Below are positions 1-8,057 of a stretch of DNA of 64,000 nucleotides, piece after piece. This DNA is from Devosia chinhatensis (lineage in GTDB: Bacteria > Pseudomonadota > Alphaproteobacteria > Rhizobiales > Devosiaceae): NCBI RefSeq assembly GCF_000969445.1, contig NZ_JZEY01000061.1:1245547-1309546 (forward strand), written 5' to 3'. Position 1 is the first letter of the stretch. Each line of letters opens with the position of its first letter. A model generated the notes under the pieces. That model had not been told where the DNA came from. It worked only from the letters and a program-made list of their open reading frames with translations, and made no database searches. The position numbers and the translations under genes were made by a program.

Positions 1-775
1 GCAGGTAGATGCCCAGTTTCACCATCGTGGCCGAATGCAGATATGCCGATGCCGGCGTCGGCGCCGCCATGGCCTGTGGAAGCCAGAAATGGAACGGAAA
101 CTGTGCCGACTTGGTAAAGGCGCCCAGAAGCAGCAGCACGACGATGGCCACCAGATAAGGGCTTTCGGCGATGCGGTCGGCGCTGCCGGCCACGGCGCTG
201 AGGCTGAAGGTGCCAAGATCCAGCCCGATCAGCAGGATGGCACCGAAAAGCGCCAGGCCCCCGCCCGCCGTGATCAACAGCGATTGCAGCGCCGCCCGGC
301 GCGCTTCGACCTTGCGGGCCTCGAAGCCGATCAACATGAAGGAGGTAAGGCTCGTGGCTTCCCAGAAGACGAACATGACGATGAGGTTGTCCGAAAGGAC
401 GGTGCCCAGCATGGCCGTCATGAAAATCAGGATGAGGAGGATGAAGCGGGCGCGCGTCTTGGCGGGCGCATCCGCGAAATAGGCCCCGGCATAAAGGGTG
501 ACCAATGTACCGATACCGGTGATCAGGAGACCGAAGAGATAGGAAAAGCCGTCAAGCCGCAAGGCGAGGACGACGCCCAGTGAGGGCACCCAGTCCAGCG
601 CCTCGGTGACGACGCCACCATTGGTGATGTCTGCCCAATGCGCCAGCAGGCCGAAAAAGAGTGTTGCGGGAATGGCGACCGGCAGAAGCCGCCCAAGAGG
701 CCCGGCCAGCGCGGATAGCCGCCAGCCCACCAAGCTGCCCACGGCAGACAGGATCAGCACTGTGAGAAGAGACAC
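1..775 (-). CDS. mrpA: Na+/H+ antiporter subunit A, N-terminal part (MrpA/MnhA/PhaA type), cut by window edge
   Basis: Large membrane subunit of an Mrp-type multisubunit cation/proton antiporter of the inner membrane. About 258 codons are visible, from a GTG at 775-773 to the left edge with no stop; a GGAGG Shine-Dalgarno lies at 789-785, about 9 bases upstream. The translation is a series of hydrophobic segments, starting SLLTVLILSAVGSLVGW. Near the edge it has the antiporter-family motif PTPASAYLHSATMVK shared by MrpA and NuoL. The SAYLHSATMVK form favours MrpA over NuoL (usually SALIHAATMV). The rest of the operon (mrpB-G) would lie to the left, outside the window. Family identity is fairly firm; subunit A versus another ND5-like protein is an inference. 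Confidence 0.82.
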   Translation of the reverse strand, partial: MSLLTVLILSAVGSLVGWRLSALAGPLGRLLPVAIPATLFFGLLAHWADITNGGVVTEALDWVPSLGVVLALRLDGFSYLFGLLITGIGTLVTLYAGAYFADAPAKTRARFILLILIFMTAMLGTVLSDNLIVMFVFWEATSLTSFMLIGFEARKVEARRAALQSLLITAGGGLALFGAILLIGLDLGTFSLSAVAGSADRIAESPYLVAIVVLLLLGAFTKSAQFPFHFWLPQAMAAPTPASAYLHSATMVKLGIYL

Positions 776-893
776 GACAGACAACCTCCGCAATTCGCGG
801 ATACCGTCGCAAGCCTCGTGCCAGAAAAAAATTGAGCAAAATCAAAGGTGCGGGCAAAGAGCCGGTCCGCTTATCCGAACCGGACACCCCATG

Positions 894-911
894 CGTTCGG
901 TTTTCCGAACG
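894..911. other. Short hairpin downstream of tRNA-Gly
   Basis: Perfect 7-bp inverted repeat CGTTCGG / CCGAACG around a TTTT loop. It lies between the tRNA-Gly gene and mrpA, both on the minus strand. No T-run follows on the minus strand, so a terminator role is only possible. The rest of 776-996 shows nothing else recognisable apart from the mrpA ribosome-binding site. Confidence 0.35.
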
Positions 912-996
912 CTCTGTGCGCAAGCATTGCCAGCCAACCGAGCTGCCGCGCTCGTCGCCAGACCAAGGGTAATGTAAAGACTTGTCGGGGCGAAAT

Positions 997-1070
997 TGGA
1001 GCGGGTGAAGGGAATCGAACCCTCGTCGTAAGCTTGGGAAGCTTCTGCTCTACCATTGAGCTACACCCGC
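997..1070 (-). tRNA. tRNA-Gly (anticodon CCC)
   Basis: On the minus strand the 74-base sequence starts GCGGGTGTAGCTCAATGGTA and folds as a cloverleaf. The acceptor GCGGGTG pairs with CACCCGC, the D-stem is GCTC/GAGC, the anticodon loop is TTCCCAA (anticodon CCC), and the T-arm is GAGGG-TTCGATT-CCCTT. A discriminator T and an encoded CCA end the gene. It closely resembles the E. coli glyU type. It reads GGG codons, which are common in this GC-rich genome. Confidence 0.96.
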
Positions 1071-1167
1071 CTGGCGCTGGTCCAGGGTGCTGGTCGGTTG
1101 CAACCAGCCCGGCGATAGATGCTGGAAATCAAAGGGGGCGTCAAGGTGCTCCGCGCATCTGCGCCGG

Positions 1168-2370
1168 CTAGAGCCTTATACTGGCATTCATGAAATAGCG
1201 CTCGAAGAGCGGGCTGGCCGCGGCGCCCAATGCCCGGGCATTTCCGCCCACCGCGCCGGCCTCGATGCGGGGGGCGATGAGGCCGCGCATGTCCTGGTTG
1301 ACGAGATAACGCCGCGTGCGCTCGACGAGGTCGTGCTTGACCATTTCGGGAAAGGCGCCATCGATCAGGATGGCCTCGAAATCGATCACGGCGCAGACGG
1401 AAAGGCTGGCCCGGGCCAGTTCCTGTGCCGTCCGCCCGAGCCAAGGATCGACGAACCGGGAAAACCGGCTCCAGTCCTGCGGCTGCGCCCAAAGATCGCG
1501 TGGGTCGTGGCCGTTCTCGGCCAGGCGCGCCTCGAGCAGGTGGATCGAGGCGGTGTCGATCAATTGCTGGCTTTCCCCTTGTGGGCCGAAACTGCGCAAC
1601 GACCCCAGAGCGCCGGCATTGCCGTGATGGCCCTGATAGACCGAATGATTGAGGACGATGCCGCCGCCAATAAAGGCACCGATGAAGAAATAGGCGTAAT
1701 CACGAAACTCCTTGCCGCGCCCATAGATCTGTTCGGCCTGGCAGCCAGCGGTAGCGTCATTGACCATGCTGACCGGCAGGTCGGTAAATTTTGCCAGCTC
1801 GGCGACGAAGTCGACATCCTTCCAGGAAACGAAATCGTCGGATGGAGGGCCCACCAATTCGTTCCAGCGCCAGAGCTCGAACGGCAGGCCGATGCCGATA
1901 CCGCAGATGCGCTGGCGTTCTGTGGGGCTGCATGCCGCAAGGATGGTCTTGAGCCCTTCTTGGAGAAAGGTAAAGATCGGGCCGGGCAGGGGATATTCGT
2001 AGGTCAGCTGCAATTCCTGCCGAACCGTGCCGCGAAAATCGGCAAGCAGCAGCACCGCGCTGCGCCGCCCGATCTTGCAGCCCAGGGAGAGCACGCCATT
2101 TTCTGCCAGATGCATGGGCACGGAAGGCTTACCCACCTTCCCCTTGATCGGGGTGCCGCGCTCGAGCAGCCCTTCGGCCTCCATTTCGCGCAGGATGATC
2201 GAGATGGTCTGTGGAGACAGGTTTGCGAGCCGCGCCAATTCGCTGCCGGCGGTCGGGCCATTGCGCTGCAGCAGGGTCAGCAGCAGACGTTCATTATAGT
2301 CGCGAACCCCACTTTGGTTCACGCCCCCGCTCAGCGATCGGATGACTGCATTGTCCATGGCGCGCACCAT
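1168..2370 (-). CDS. frcR: ROK-family transcriptional regulator, probable repressor of the divergent fructose transporter (FrcR-like)
   Basis: About 400 residues. The N-terminal winged helix-turn-helix (about residues 20-75: NERLLLTLLQRNGP, SELARLANLSPQTISIILREME) is followed by a ROK sugar-kinase-like domain containing GCKIG, GIGIGLPFELW, the phosphate-loop-like FIGAFIGGGIVL and VYQGHHGNAGALGSL. This is the NagC/Mlc repressor layout. The zinc-binding cysteine cluster of classic ROK kinases is not evident. It is transcribed divergently from frcBCA, as frcR is from frcB in Sinorhizobium meliloti, so it probably senses the transported sugar or its phosphate. Start is uncertain: ATG at 2370 or 2358, or TTG at 2376; none has a strong ribosome-binding site. 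Confidence 0.85.
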   Translation of the reverse strand: MVRAMDNAVIRSLSGGVNQSGVRDYNERLLLTLLQRNGPTAGSELARLANLSPQTISIILREMEAEGLLERGTPIKGKVGKPSVPMHLAENGVLSLGCKIGRRSAVLLLADFRGTVRQELQLTYEYPLPGPIFTFLQEGLKTILAACSPTERQRICGIGIGLPFELWRWNELVGPPSDDFVSWKDVDFVAELAKFTDLPVSMVNDATAGCQAEQIYGRGKEFRDYAYFFIGAFIGGGIVLNHSVYQGHHGNAGALGSLRSFGPQGESQQLIDTASIHLLEARLAENGHDPRDLWAQPQDWSRFSRFVDPWLGRTAQELARASLSVCAVIDFEAILIDGAFPEMVKHDLVERTRRYLVNQDMRGLIAPRIEAGAVGGNARALGAAASPLFERYFMNASIRL

Positions 2371-2410
2371 AATCAAGGCTATGCCATCACGGAAGATAGC
2401 CCGCCTGAAA

Positions 2411-2435
2411 TAAATAAATAAACTAGATTTATATA
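2411..2435. promoter_or_regulatory. AT-rich inverted repeat, candidate operator between frcR and frcB
   Basis: In a GC-rich genome this intergenic stretch is almost pure A/T. It holds the inverted repeat TAAATAAAT / ATTTATATA (8 of 9 pairs) around AAACTAG. It lies immediately upstream of a TTGACG at 2436 that could be a -35 box for frcB. NagC/Mlc-type ROK proteins bind AT-rich palindromes, so this is the best candidate site for FrcR. The role is inferred only from position and symmetry. Confidence 0.4.
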
Positions 2436-2466
2436 TTGACGAGGCCTGGAATCCGTTTCACGATAT
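2436..2466 (+). promoter_or_regulatory. Candidate promoter of frcBCA
   Basis: TTGACG at 2436-2441 is a good -35 match. A weak -10-like CGATAT lies at 2461-2466 with 19-base spacing; a 17-base spacing would give CACGAT. The site lies about 80 bases upstream of the frcB ATG and next to the AT-rich inverted repeat. Confidence 0.3.
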
Positions 2467-2545
2467 GGGCGTGCAATCAAGCAAGCCGGTGTCAGGCCGA
2501 GGGGGAAGGAGCCCTTTCTGAACTGCCGGACCAGGGAGAGAGAAC

Positions 2546-3559
2546 ATGAAAAAGCTGCTTTTGGGCACGGCCTTGTGCCTGGCTGCCATGACGCCTGCGG
2601 CAATGGCCCAGGATGTGAGCGCCTGCCTCATCACCAAGGCCGATACCAATCCGTTTTTCGTCAAGATGAAGGAAGGCGCCGAGGCCAAGGCTGCCGAGCT
2701 GGGCGTGACGCTCAAGTCCTATGCCGGCAAGATCGACGGCGATCATGAAACCCAGGTGGCGGCCATCGAAACCTGCATCGCTGATGGCGCCAAGGGCATT
2801 CTGATAACGGCCTCGGATACCTCTGCAATCGTGCAATCGGTGCAGCAGGCCCGCGACGCCGGCCTCGTCGTCATCGCACTCGATACGCCCCTCACGCCGA
2901 TCGATGCCGCCGATGCCACCTTTGCCACCGACAATTTTCTGGCCGGTGAACTGATCGGAAAGTGGGCCGCCGCCAAGATGGGCGCGGAAGCTGCCAATGC
3001 CAAGATCGCCATGCTGGACCTGGCGGTCAGCCAGCCCAGCGTCGACGTCTTGCGCGACCAGGGGTTCCTCACAGGCTTTGGCATCGACGTCGCCGATCCC
3101 AACAAGTGGGGCGATGAAACCGATCCACGCATCGTCGGCCATGACGTGACCGCGGGGAACGAGGAGGGTGGCCGCAAGGCGATGGAAAACCTGCTCGCCA
3201 AAGACCCGATGATCAACCTCGTCTATACGATCAATGAGCCCTCCGCTGCCGGTGCCTACGAGGCCCTGAAGTCGATCGGCCGGGAGAATGACGTCACCAT
3301 CGTTTCCGTCGACGGCGGCTGCCCCGGCGTCGCCAATGTGAAGGACGGCGTGATCGGCGCTACCTCCCAGCAATATCCCCTGCAGATGGCGGCACTCGGC
3401 GTCGAGGCGATCAAGGCCTGGGCCGATAGCGGCGCCAAGCCCGAACCAACCCCCGGCAAGGACTTCTTCGACACCGGCGTCAAGCTTGTGACCGATACGC
3501 CGGCCGATGGCGTCGAGTCCATCGACAGCGCCGAAGGCACCAATCTCTGCTGGGGCTAG
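2546..3559 (+). CDS. frcB: Sugar ABC transporter periplasmic binding protein (fructose type, FrcB)
   Basis: 337 residues with a clear Sec signal peptide ([21 protein letters not shown], cleaved before QD). The rest is a type I periplasmic binding fold of the ribose/xylose/fructose family: start [20 protein letters not shown], hinge motif DTPLTP, and late motif VSVDGGCPG. Length and sequence closely match rhizobial FrcB, which binds fructose and also ribose and mannose. It is the first gene of frcBCA, with a GGGAGAGAG ribosome-binding site just upstream. A stable hairpin between frcB and frcC probably raises frcB message relative to the permease genes. Confidence 0.9.
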   Translation: MKKLLLGTALCLAAMTPAAMAQDVSACLITKADTNPFFVKMKEGAEAKAAELGVTLKSYAGKIDGDHETQVAAIETCIADGAKGILITASDTSAIVQSVQQARDAGLVVIALDTPLTPIDAADATFATDNFLAGELIGKWAAAKMGAEAANAKIAMLDLAVSQPSVDVLRDQGFLTGFGIDVADPNKWGDETDPRIVGHDVTAGNEEGGRKAMENLLAKDPMINLVYTINEPSAAGAYEALKSIGRENDVTIVSVDGGCPGVANVKDGVIGATSQQYPLQMAALGVEAIKAWADSGAKPEPTPGKDFFDTGVKLVTDTPADGVESIDSAEGTNLCWG

Positions 3560-3582
3560 GCCTCGCATAGACCCAGATCACG

Positions 3583-3610
3583 GCGGGGGCGGCAGCACAG
3601 TTGCCCCCGC
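3583..3610 (+). promoter_or_regulatory. Intercistronic mRNA hairpin between frcB and frcC
   Basis: Perfect 8-bp stem GCGGGGGC / GCCCCCGC around a 12-base loop in the 76-base gap after the binding-protein gene. Such hairpins after ABC binding-protein genes commonly protect the upstream message, giving more binding protein than permease. There is no T-run, so it is not a strong terminator. Confidence 0.55.
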
Positions 3611-3635
3611 GTTCATCCCCAGGGGAGGTAGGCCC

Positions 3636-4694
3636 ATGTCGAACCCGTCCGAGGCCGAGCAGGGCCTCACGAGGCGCAGCGAAAGCATTGCCAGTTTCGA
3701 TCATCAGATGACCCTATTGTCGCGTGTCCAGCATGCGCTGCATTCGAACCCGGCGCTGGTCCCGCTCATCGTCCTCGTATTTTCGGTCATTGTCTTCGGA
3801 GCCCTTCTGGGCACCAAGTTCTTCTCGTCCTTTGCCATGACGCTGATCCTCCAGCAGGTGGCCATTGTCGGCATCGTCGGCGCGGCCCAGTCTCTGGTGA
3901 TCCTTACCGCCGGCATCGATCTGTCCGTGGGCGCGATCATGGTGCTCAGCTCGGTGATCATGGGCCAGTTCACTTTCCGCCTGGGCATGCCGCCGGCTGT
4001 TGCCATTGCCTGCGGCCTCGTGGTCGGTACCTTCATCGGGTTCGTCAACGGCTGGCTCATCGCGCGGGTGAAGCTGCCTCCGTTCATCGTCACTCTGGGT
4101 ATCTGGCAAATCGCTCTTGCCACCAACTTCCTCTATTCGGGCAACGAAACCATCCGCGCCCAGGAAATCGAGACCCAGGCCCCATTGCTGCAGTTTTTCG
4201 GCAAGTCCTTCACCCTGGGCGGCGCGGTGTTCACCTATGGGGTGATCTTCTTCATCGTGCTGGTGCTGGTCCTGGCCTATGTGCTGCGTCACACCGCATG
4301 GGGGCGCCATGTCTATGCCGTGGGGGACGATCCGGATGCAGCCGCGCTTTCCGGCGTCAACACCAAGCGCATCCTCATTTCGGTCTATATGCTGTCCGGC
4401 CTCATCTGCGCCTTTGCCGGCTGGGTCCTGATCGGCCGCATCGGTTCCGTGTCGCCGACATCGGGGCAATCGGCCAATATCGAATCCATTACGGCCGTGG
4501 TGATCGGGGGCATTTCGCTGTTCGGCGGGCGCGGTTCGATCATGGGCATGTTCTTCGGCGCGCTCATCGTGGGTGTCTTCTCGCTTGGCCTGCGCCTGAT
4601 GGGCGCCGACGCGCAATGGACTTACCTGCTCATCGGCGCCCTCATCATTGCCGCCGTTGCCATCGATCAGTGGATCAGAAAGGTGTCTGCCTGA
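3636..4694 (+). CDS. frcC: Sugar ABC transporter permease (FrcC)
   Basis: 352-residue inner-membrane permease of the RbsC/XylH/FrcC class. It has many hydrophobic segments and the class motif ILTAGIDLSVGAIMVLSSV near residue 90, plus AVGDDPDAAALSGV and VVIGGISLFGGRGSIMG in the second half; the latter is the typical ATPase-contact and glycine-rich loop region. The start at 3636 is set by a GGGAGGTA ribosome-binding site at 3624-3631. The upstream in-frame extension lacks one and would overlap the hairpin. The stop overlaps the frcA start (TGATG), so translation is coupled. Confidence 0.92.
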   Translation: MSNPSEAEQGLTRRSESIASFDHQMTLLSRVQHALHSNPALVPLIVLVFSVIVFGALLGTKFFSSFAMTLILQQVAIVGIVGAAQSLVILTAGIDLSVGAIMVLSSVIMGQFTFRLGMPPAVAIACGLVVGTFIGFVNGWLIARVKLPPFIVTLGIWQIALATNFLYSGNETIRAQEIETQAPLLQFFGKSFTLGGAVFTYGVIFFIVLVLVLAYVLRHTAWGRHVYAVGDDPDAAALSGVNTKRILISVYMLSGLICAFAGWVLIGRIGSVSPTSGQSANIESITAVVIGGISLFGGRGSIMGMFFGALIVGVFSLGLRLMGADAQWTYLLIGALIIAAVAIDQWIRKVSA

Positions 4695-5470
4695 TGGAAC
4701 CCATTCTTTCCGCCCGCGCCCTCAACAAGCGCTATGGACGCGTGACTGCCCTCGACAATTGCGACTTCGACCTGATGCCGGGGGAAATCCTCGCCGTCAT
4801 CGGCGACAATGGCGCGGGCAAATCCTCCCTGATCAAGGCGCTGTCCGGCGCCATCAGGCCCGATAGCGGCGACATCTTTCTTGAAGGGCAAAAGATCGAG
4901 TTTTCCTCGCCAATCGATGCGCGACTGGCCGGGGTCGAAACCGTCTACCAGACGCTGGCCATGTCACCGGCCCTCTCGATCGCCGACAACATGTTCATGG
5001 GGCGGGAAATCCGCAAGCCTGGCTTCATGGGAAAGGTCTTGCGCCAGCTCGATCGTCCCGCCATGGAGCGCATTGCCCGCGAGAAGCTGTCCGAGCTGGG
5101 CCTGATGACCATTCAGAACATCAACCAGGCCGTCGAAACCCTCTCCGGCGGGCAACGGCAGGGCGTGGCGGTGGCGCGCGCCGCGGCCTTCGGTTCGAAA
5201 GTCATCATCCTCGACGAGCCCACCGCAGCACTCGGCGTCAAGGAATCCCGTCGCGTGCTCGATCTCATCCAGGACGTGCGGGCGCGGGGCATCCCCATCA
5301 TCCTCATCAGTCACAACATGCCGCACGTTTTCGAGGTGGCCAATCGCATCCATGTGCATCGCCTGGGCCGGCGCCTCTGCGTGATCGATCCAAAGGATTA
5401 TACGATGTCCGATGCCGTGGCATTCATGACCGGTGCCAAGAGCGCGCCGGGAGCCGCCATGGCAGCGTAA
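4694..5470 (+). CDS. frcA: Sugar ABC transporter ATP-binding protein (FrcA)
   Basis: 258 residues, a single ABC domain. Walker A GDNGAGKSS lies near residue 38, the signature is LSGGQRQGVAVARA, Walker B is VIILDEPTAALG and the H-loop is ILISHNMPHV. One-domain ATPases of this length pair with FrcC; RbsA/XylG homologues have two domains. The start is the ATG at 4694 overlapping the frcC stop. The kinase gene frcK, which follows in the S. meliloti operon, is absent here; a related kinase is at 15887-16558. Confidence 0.92.
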   Translation: MEPILSARALNKRYGRVTALDNCDFDLMPGEILAVIGDNGAGKSSLIKALSGAIRPDSGDIFLEGQKIEFSSPIDARLAGVETVYQTLAMSPALSIADNMFMGREIRKPGFMGKVLRQLDRPAMERIAREKLSELGLMTIQNINQAVETLSGGQRQGVAVARAAAFGSKVIILDEPTAALGVKESRRVLDLIQDVRARGIPIILISHNMPHVFEVANRIHVHRLGRRLCVIDPKDYTMSDAVAFMTGAKSAPGAAMAA

Positions 5471-5474
5471 GGAC

Positions 5475-5507
5475 AGGCGCCCGGCACTGTCCCCCCGCCG
5501 GGCGCCT
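5475..5507 (+). terminator. Terminator-like hairpin after frcA
   Basis: Perfect 11-bp stem AGGCGCCCGGC / GCCGGGCGCCT with an 11-base loop, beginning 4 bases after the frcA stop and lying between convergent frcA and dcd. The downstream bases CTCATTTAG are only mildly T-rich, so efficiency without Rho is uncertain. Confidence 0.6.
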
Positions 5508-5549
5508 CTCATTTAGTGACCAGCCATCGTCCTCTGCCTGATTCTTTGG

Positions 5550-6656
5550 TCAGGCTGAAAATGGCTTGAAATGCTTGGAAAGCTTGAGCGTTTGCGCCTG
5601 ATAGTTCGAGCCCAAGTCTGATCCATAGAGACGATCCGGCGCCTCCGCGAGGTTCTCGTAAATCAGCCGGCCGATGATCTGGCCATGGCCCAGAAGGAAG
5701 GGCACTTCGCGGCTGCGCACCTCCAGCACGGCCCGGCTTCCGGTACCGCCTGCAGCCGAATGCCCAAAGCCGGGATCGAAGAAACCGGCATAATGGACGC
5801 GGAATTCCCCGACCAGCGGATCGAAGGGCACCATTTCCGCCGCATGGGTCGGCGGCACATGCACCGCCTCGAGGCTGACGAGGATGTAGAATTCGTCAGG
5901 GTCCAGGATCAGTTCGCTGCGGCCCCGCGCGTAAAGCGGCTCCCAGAAATCGAGCACGTCGAGCGCCGCCTTTTTGTCGACGTCCACCACGGCCGTGTGG
6001 CGCTTGGAGCGGAAGCCGATCAGCCCGTCCCGGCCTTGGCCCACGAGATCGATTGATAGCGCAACGCCATTATCCACCGGCTGCTCGCCGCCGATGACCA
6101 GCACGTCGCTGGCATGAAGCGCCTGATGCTCGCCGATGGAAAGCCGGCTGTCGCCGCCACGAAACCGCATCTGGCTCAGGCGCGATCCGGTCCGGACAAG
6201 GATCGGAAAGGTGCGCGGGCTGATTTCAAGATAGAGCGGACCGCTATAGCCTGAAGGCAATTGGTCAAAGCCCCGGGCGCGGTCGCCGATGACGCGGGTG
6301 AATACGTCCAGCCGGCCGGTCGAGCTTTTAGGATTTGCGGAGGCGCTCACACCCTCGGGCAGATCAAGGCGTTCCTCGAGCGGAACGAGATAGACGCAGC
6401 CGCGCTCGAGAACGGCGCCCTTGCTGAGGTCGATCTCATGCAGTTTGAGCGCCTCGATGCGCTCTGCCACCGAGTGGCTGGGTCCCGGCAGAAAGCTCGA
6501 GCGCACGCGAAAAGCGGTCTTGCCGAGCCGCAGGTCGAGGCTGGCCGGCTGGACCTGGTCGGCATCGAAGGCGCGATCGGCGCGAATGGCGCCCTGCTCA
6601 TGCAGCTTTTCGATCAATCGCGCCGGAAAGACGCCTTTCGGCCAAGCTTCGCTCAT
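5550..6656 (-). CDS. dcd: dCTP deaminase, long alphaproteobacterial form (2'-deoxycytidine 5'-triphosphate deaminase)
   Basis: 368 residues, about twice the length of E. coli Dcd. It appears to hold two trimeric-dUTPase/Dcd-like beta-barrel domains: the first contains QPASLDLRLG and ANPKSSTGRLDVF, the second contains VHVPPTHAAEMVPFDP and AGFFDPGFG, resembling the Dcd active-site segment around DPGW. The enzyme deaminates dCTP to dUTP to feed dTMP synthesis. It sits alone, divergent from the metZ riboswitch region, with no strong ribosome-binding site at its ATG (6656). Family membership is firm; which domain keeps catalysis cannot be settled by eye. Confidence 0.88.
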   Translation of the reverse strand: MSEAWPKGVFPARLIEKLHEQGAIRADRAFDADQVQPASLDLRLGKTAFRVRSSFLPGPSHSVAERIEALKLHEIDLSKGAVLERGCVYLVPLEERLDLPEGVSASANPKSSTGRLDVFTRVIGDRARGFDQLPSGYSGPLYLEISPRTFPILVRTGSRLSQMRFRGGDSRLSIGEHQALHASDVLVIGGEQPVDNGVALSIDLVGQGRDGLIGFRSKRHTAVVDVDKKAALDVLDFWEPLYARGRSELILDPDEFYILVSLEAVHVPPTHAAEMVPFDPLVGEFRVHYAGFFDPGFGHSAAGGTGSRAVLEVRSREVPFLLGHGQIIGRLIYENLAEAPDRLYGSDLGSNYQAQTLKLSKHFKPFSA

Positions 6657-6704
6657 GCAAATTACTCACGCTGGTCCTAGGCTTTCCCTAGCAAACCATA
6701 GCGA

Positions 6705-6733
6705 TTGACGCCATGGCCTCGATGCCGTTAAAT
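6705..6733 (+). promoter_or_regulatory. Promoter driving the SAM-II riboswitch and metZ
   Basis: TTGACG (6705-6710) and TTAAAT (6728-6733) are separated by exactly 17 bases. Transcription would start near 6740, just before the riboswitch P1 stem at 6744. The fit in position supports the call. Confidence 0.6.
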
Positions 6734-6742
6734 CCCTCCATT

Positions 6743-6800
6743 CAGTGGTGATTTGGCCGGTCGCTTGCAGCCACTTAAAACAAATAGCTAAAGACCGTTT
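6743..6800 (+). ncRNA. SAM-II riboswitch (metA-type) upstream of metZ
   Basis: The conserved SAM-II core is present in order: AGTGGTGATTTG, then CTTGCAGCCACTT, then GCTAAAG. P1 forms from AGTGG (6744-6748) with CCACT (6771-6775). The pseudoknot helix P2 forms from CGGTC (6758-6762) with GACCG (6793-6797), 5 perfect pairs. SAM-II elements control methionine and SAM biosynthesis genes in alphaproteobacteria and turn expression off when SAM is bound. Here the element is followed directly by an intrinsic terminator and metZ. Confidence 0.93.
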
Positions 6801-6802
6801 GG

Positions 6803-6832
6803 AACCGGCCGCCACTCGCGTGCCGGTTTTTT
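6803..6832 (+). terminator. Riboswitch-controlled intrinsic terminator before metZ
   Basis: Stem AACCGGC (6803-6809) / GCCGGTT (6822-6828) with an inner CGC/GCG extension, followed by a T-run at 6827-6832. Its 5' arm overlaps 6804-6810, which is perfectly complementary (7 bp) to GGCCGGT at 6755-6761 inside the aptamer. Terminator and alternative pairing are therefore mutually exclusive. Confidence 0.8.
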
Positions 6833-6848
6833 GTTTGAAAGCGTGACC

Positions 6849-8057
6849 ATGACAAAGACCAACAACCCCCTGAACGATCCCAAGAAGCTCTCTGCAGCGA
6901 CACAGATGGTTCATGGCGGCGGCATGCGCTCAGGCTTCAACGAGACCAGCGAGGCGCTGTTTCTCAATTCGGGTTATTCCTATCCCAGCTCCGAGCACGC
7001 CGAATTACTGTTCCAGGGCAAGATTGCCGGGGGACATAATTACTCGCGATTTTCCAATCCGACGGTGGACATGTTTGAGGACCGCATGGCGCTTCTGGAG
7101 GGCGCAGAGGCCGGCAAGGCTTTCGCCTCCGGCATGTCTGCGGTCACCAATGCGGTGATGAGCCAGGTCAGGGCGGGCGATCATATCGTAGCCTCCCAGG
7201 CTTTGTTCGGCGGCTGCCGCTATGTCGTGGAAGACTTCGCACCGCGCTTCGGTGTCGCCTCGACCCTGGTGGACGGCCGCGACTCGGAGAACTTCGCCCG
7301 TGCCATGCAGCCCAATACCAAGCTCGTATTCATCGAGACGCCGACCAATCCGACGCTGGAGCTGGTCGATATCCGCGCCGTCGCCGACATTGCCCACGCC
7401 CATGGCGCCAAACTCATCGTCGACAATGTGTTTTCGACCGCGCTCTTTCAAAAGCCCTTGGAACTGGGGGCGGACCTCGTCACGTATTCGGCGACCAAGC
7501 ATATCGATGGCCAGGGCCGCGTGCTGGGCGGCATCGTTCTGGGTTCCAAGGAGCTCATCGAAGGCGATGTGCATACCTTCCTTCGCCAGACCGGTGCGAC
7601 GCTCAGCGCCTTCAATGCCTGGGTATTGCTCAAGGGCCTGGAAACCTACGCCCTACGCGTCGAGCGCATGACAGACACTGCCGAAAAAGTCGCGGCAGCG
7701 CTTTCCGGCCATCCGAAGATCGAGCGGGTCATCTACCCGCATGATCCAAACCATCCGCAGTATGAGCTGGCCAAGCGCCAGATGACGCGTGGTTCCACCC
7801 TACTCGCGATCGACGTCAAAAACGGGCAGGAAGGTGCCTTTGCGCTGTCGGACAGTCTGGCGGTCATCCTGATCTCGAACAATCTGGGCGATGCCAAGTC
7901 GCTCATCACCCATCCGCGCACCACCACCCATGCCCGCCTTACCGAGGAGGTCCGCCTCGAAACCGGCGTCACCCCGGGCCTCCTGCGCCTCTCGGTCGGT
8001 CTCGAAGACCCCGACGATCTGATCGCTGACCTCATGTATGGACTGGATCAGGTCTGA
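6849..8057 (+). CDS. metZ: O-succinylhomoserine sulfhydrylase
   Basis: 402-residue PLP enzyme of the Cys/Met metabolism family, making homocysteine from O-succinylhomoserine and sulfide. Visible motifs are YSRFSNPTVDMFEDRMALLEG, the substrate and PLP region FIETPTNPTLELVDI, VDNVFST, the PLP-lysine segment TYSATKHIDGQGR and the late TTHARL. The HARL/THARLTEE ending and riboswitch control by SAM fit MetZ better than cystathionine lyases. The ATG at 6849 is preferred over an in-frame TTG at 6831, which lies in the terminator T-run. The stop overlaps the next gene's ATG. Confidence 0.92.
   Translation: MTKTNNPLNDPKKLSAATQMVHGGGMRSGFNETSEALFLNSGYSYPSSEHAELLFQGKIAGGHNYSRFSNPTVDMFEDRMALLEGAEAGKAFASGMSAVTNAVMSQVRAGDHIVASQALFGGCRYVVEDFAPRFGVASTLVDGRDSENFARAMQPNTKLVFIETPTNPTLELVDIRAVADIAHAHGAKLIVDNVFSTALFQKPLELGADLVTYSATKHIDGQGRVLGGIVLGSKELIEGDVHTFLRQTGATLSAFNAWVLLKGLETYALRVERMTDTAEKVAAALSGHPKIERVIYPHDPNHPQYELAKRQMTRGSTLLAIDVKNGQEGAFALSDSLAVILISNNLGDAKSLITHPRTTTHARLTEEVRLETGVTPGLLRLSVGLEDPDDLIADLMYGLDQV

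Noticed and set aside
1..775. NADH dehydrogenase subunit L (nuoL)
   Set aside because: The visible motif SAYLHSATMVK and sequence of the first helices fit Mrp antiporter subunit A better, and no other nuo genes are present.
997..1070. tRNA-Gly as a phage attachment site with an adjacent island
   Set aside because: Neighbouring genes (mrpA, frcR) are core-like, with no integrase and no repeat of the tRNA 3' end seen nearby.
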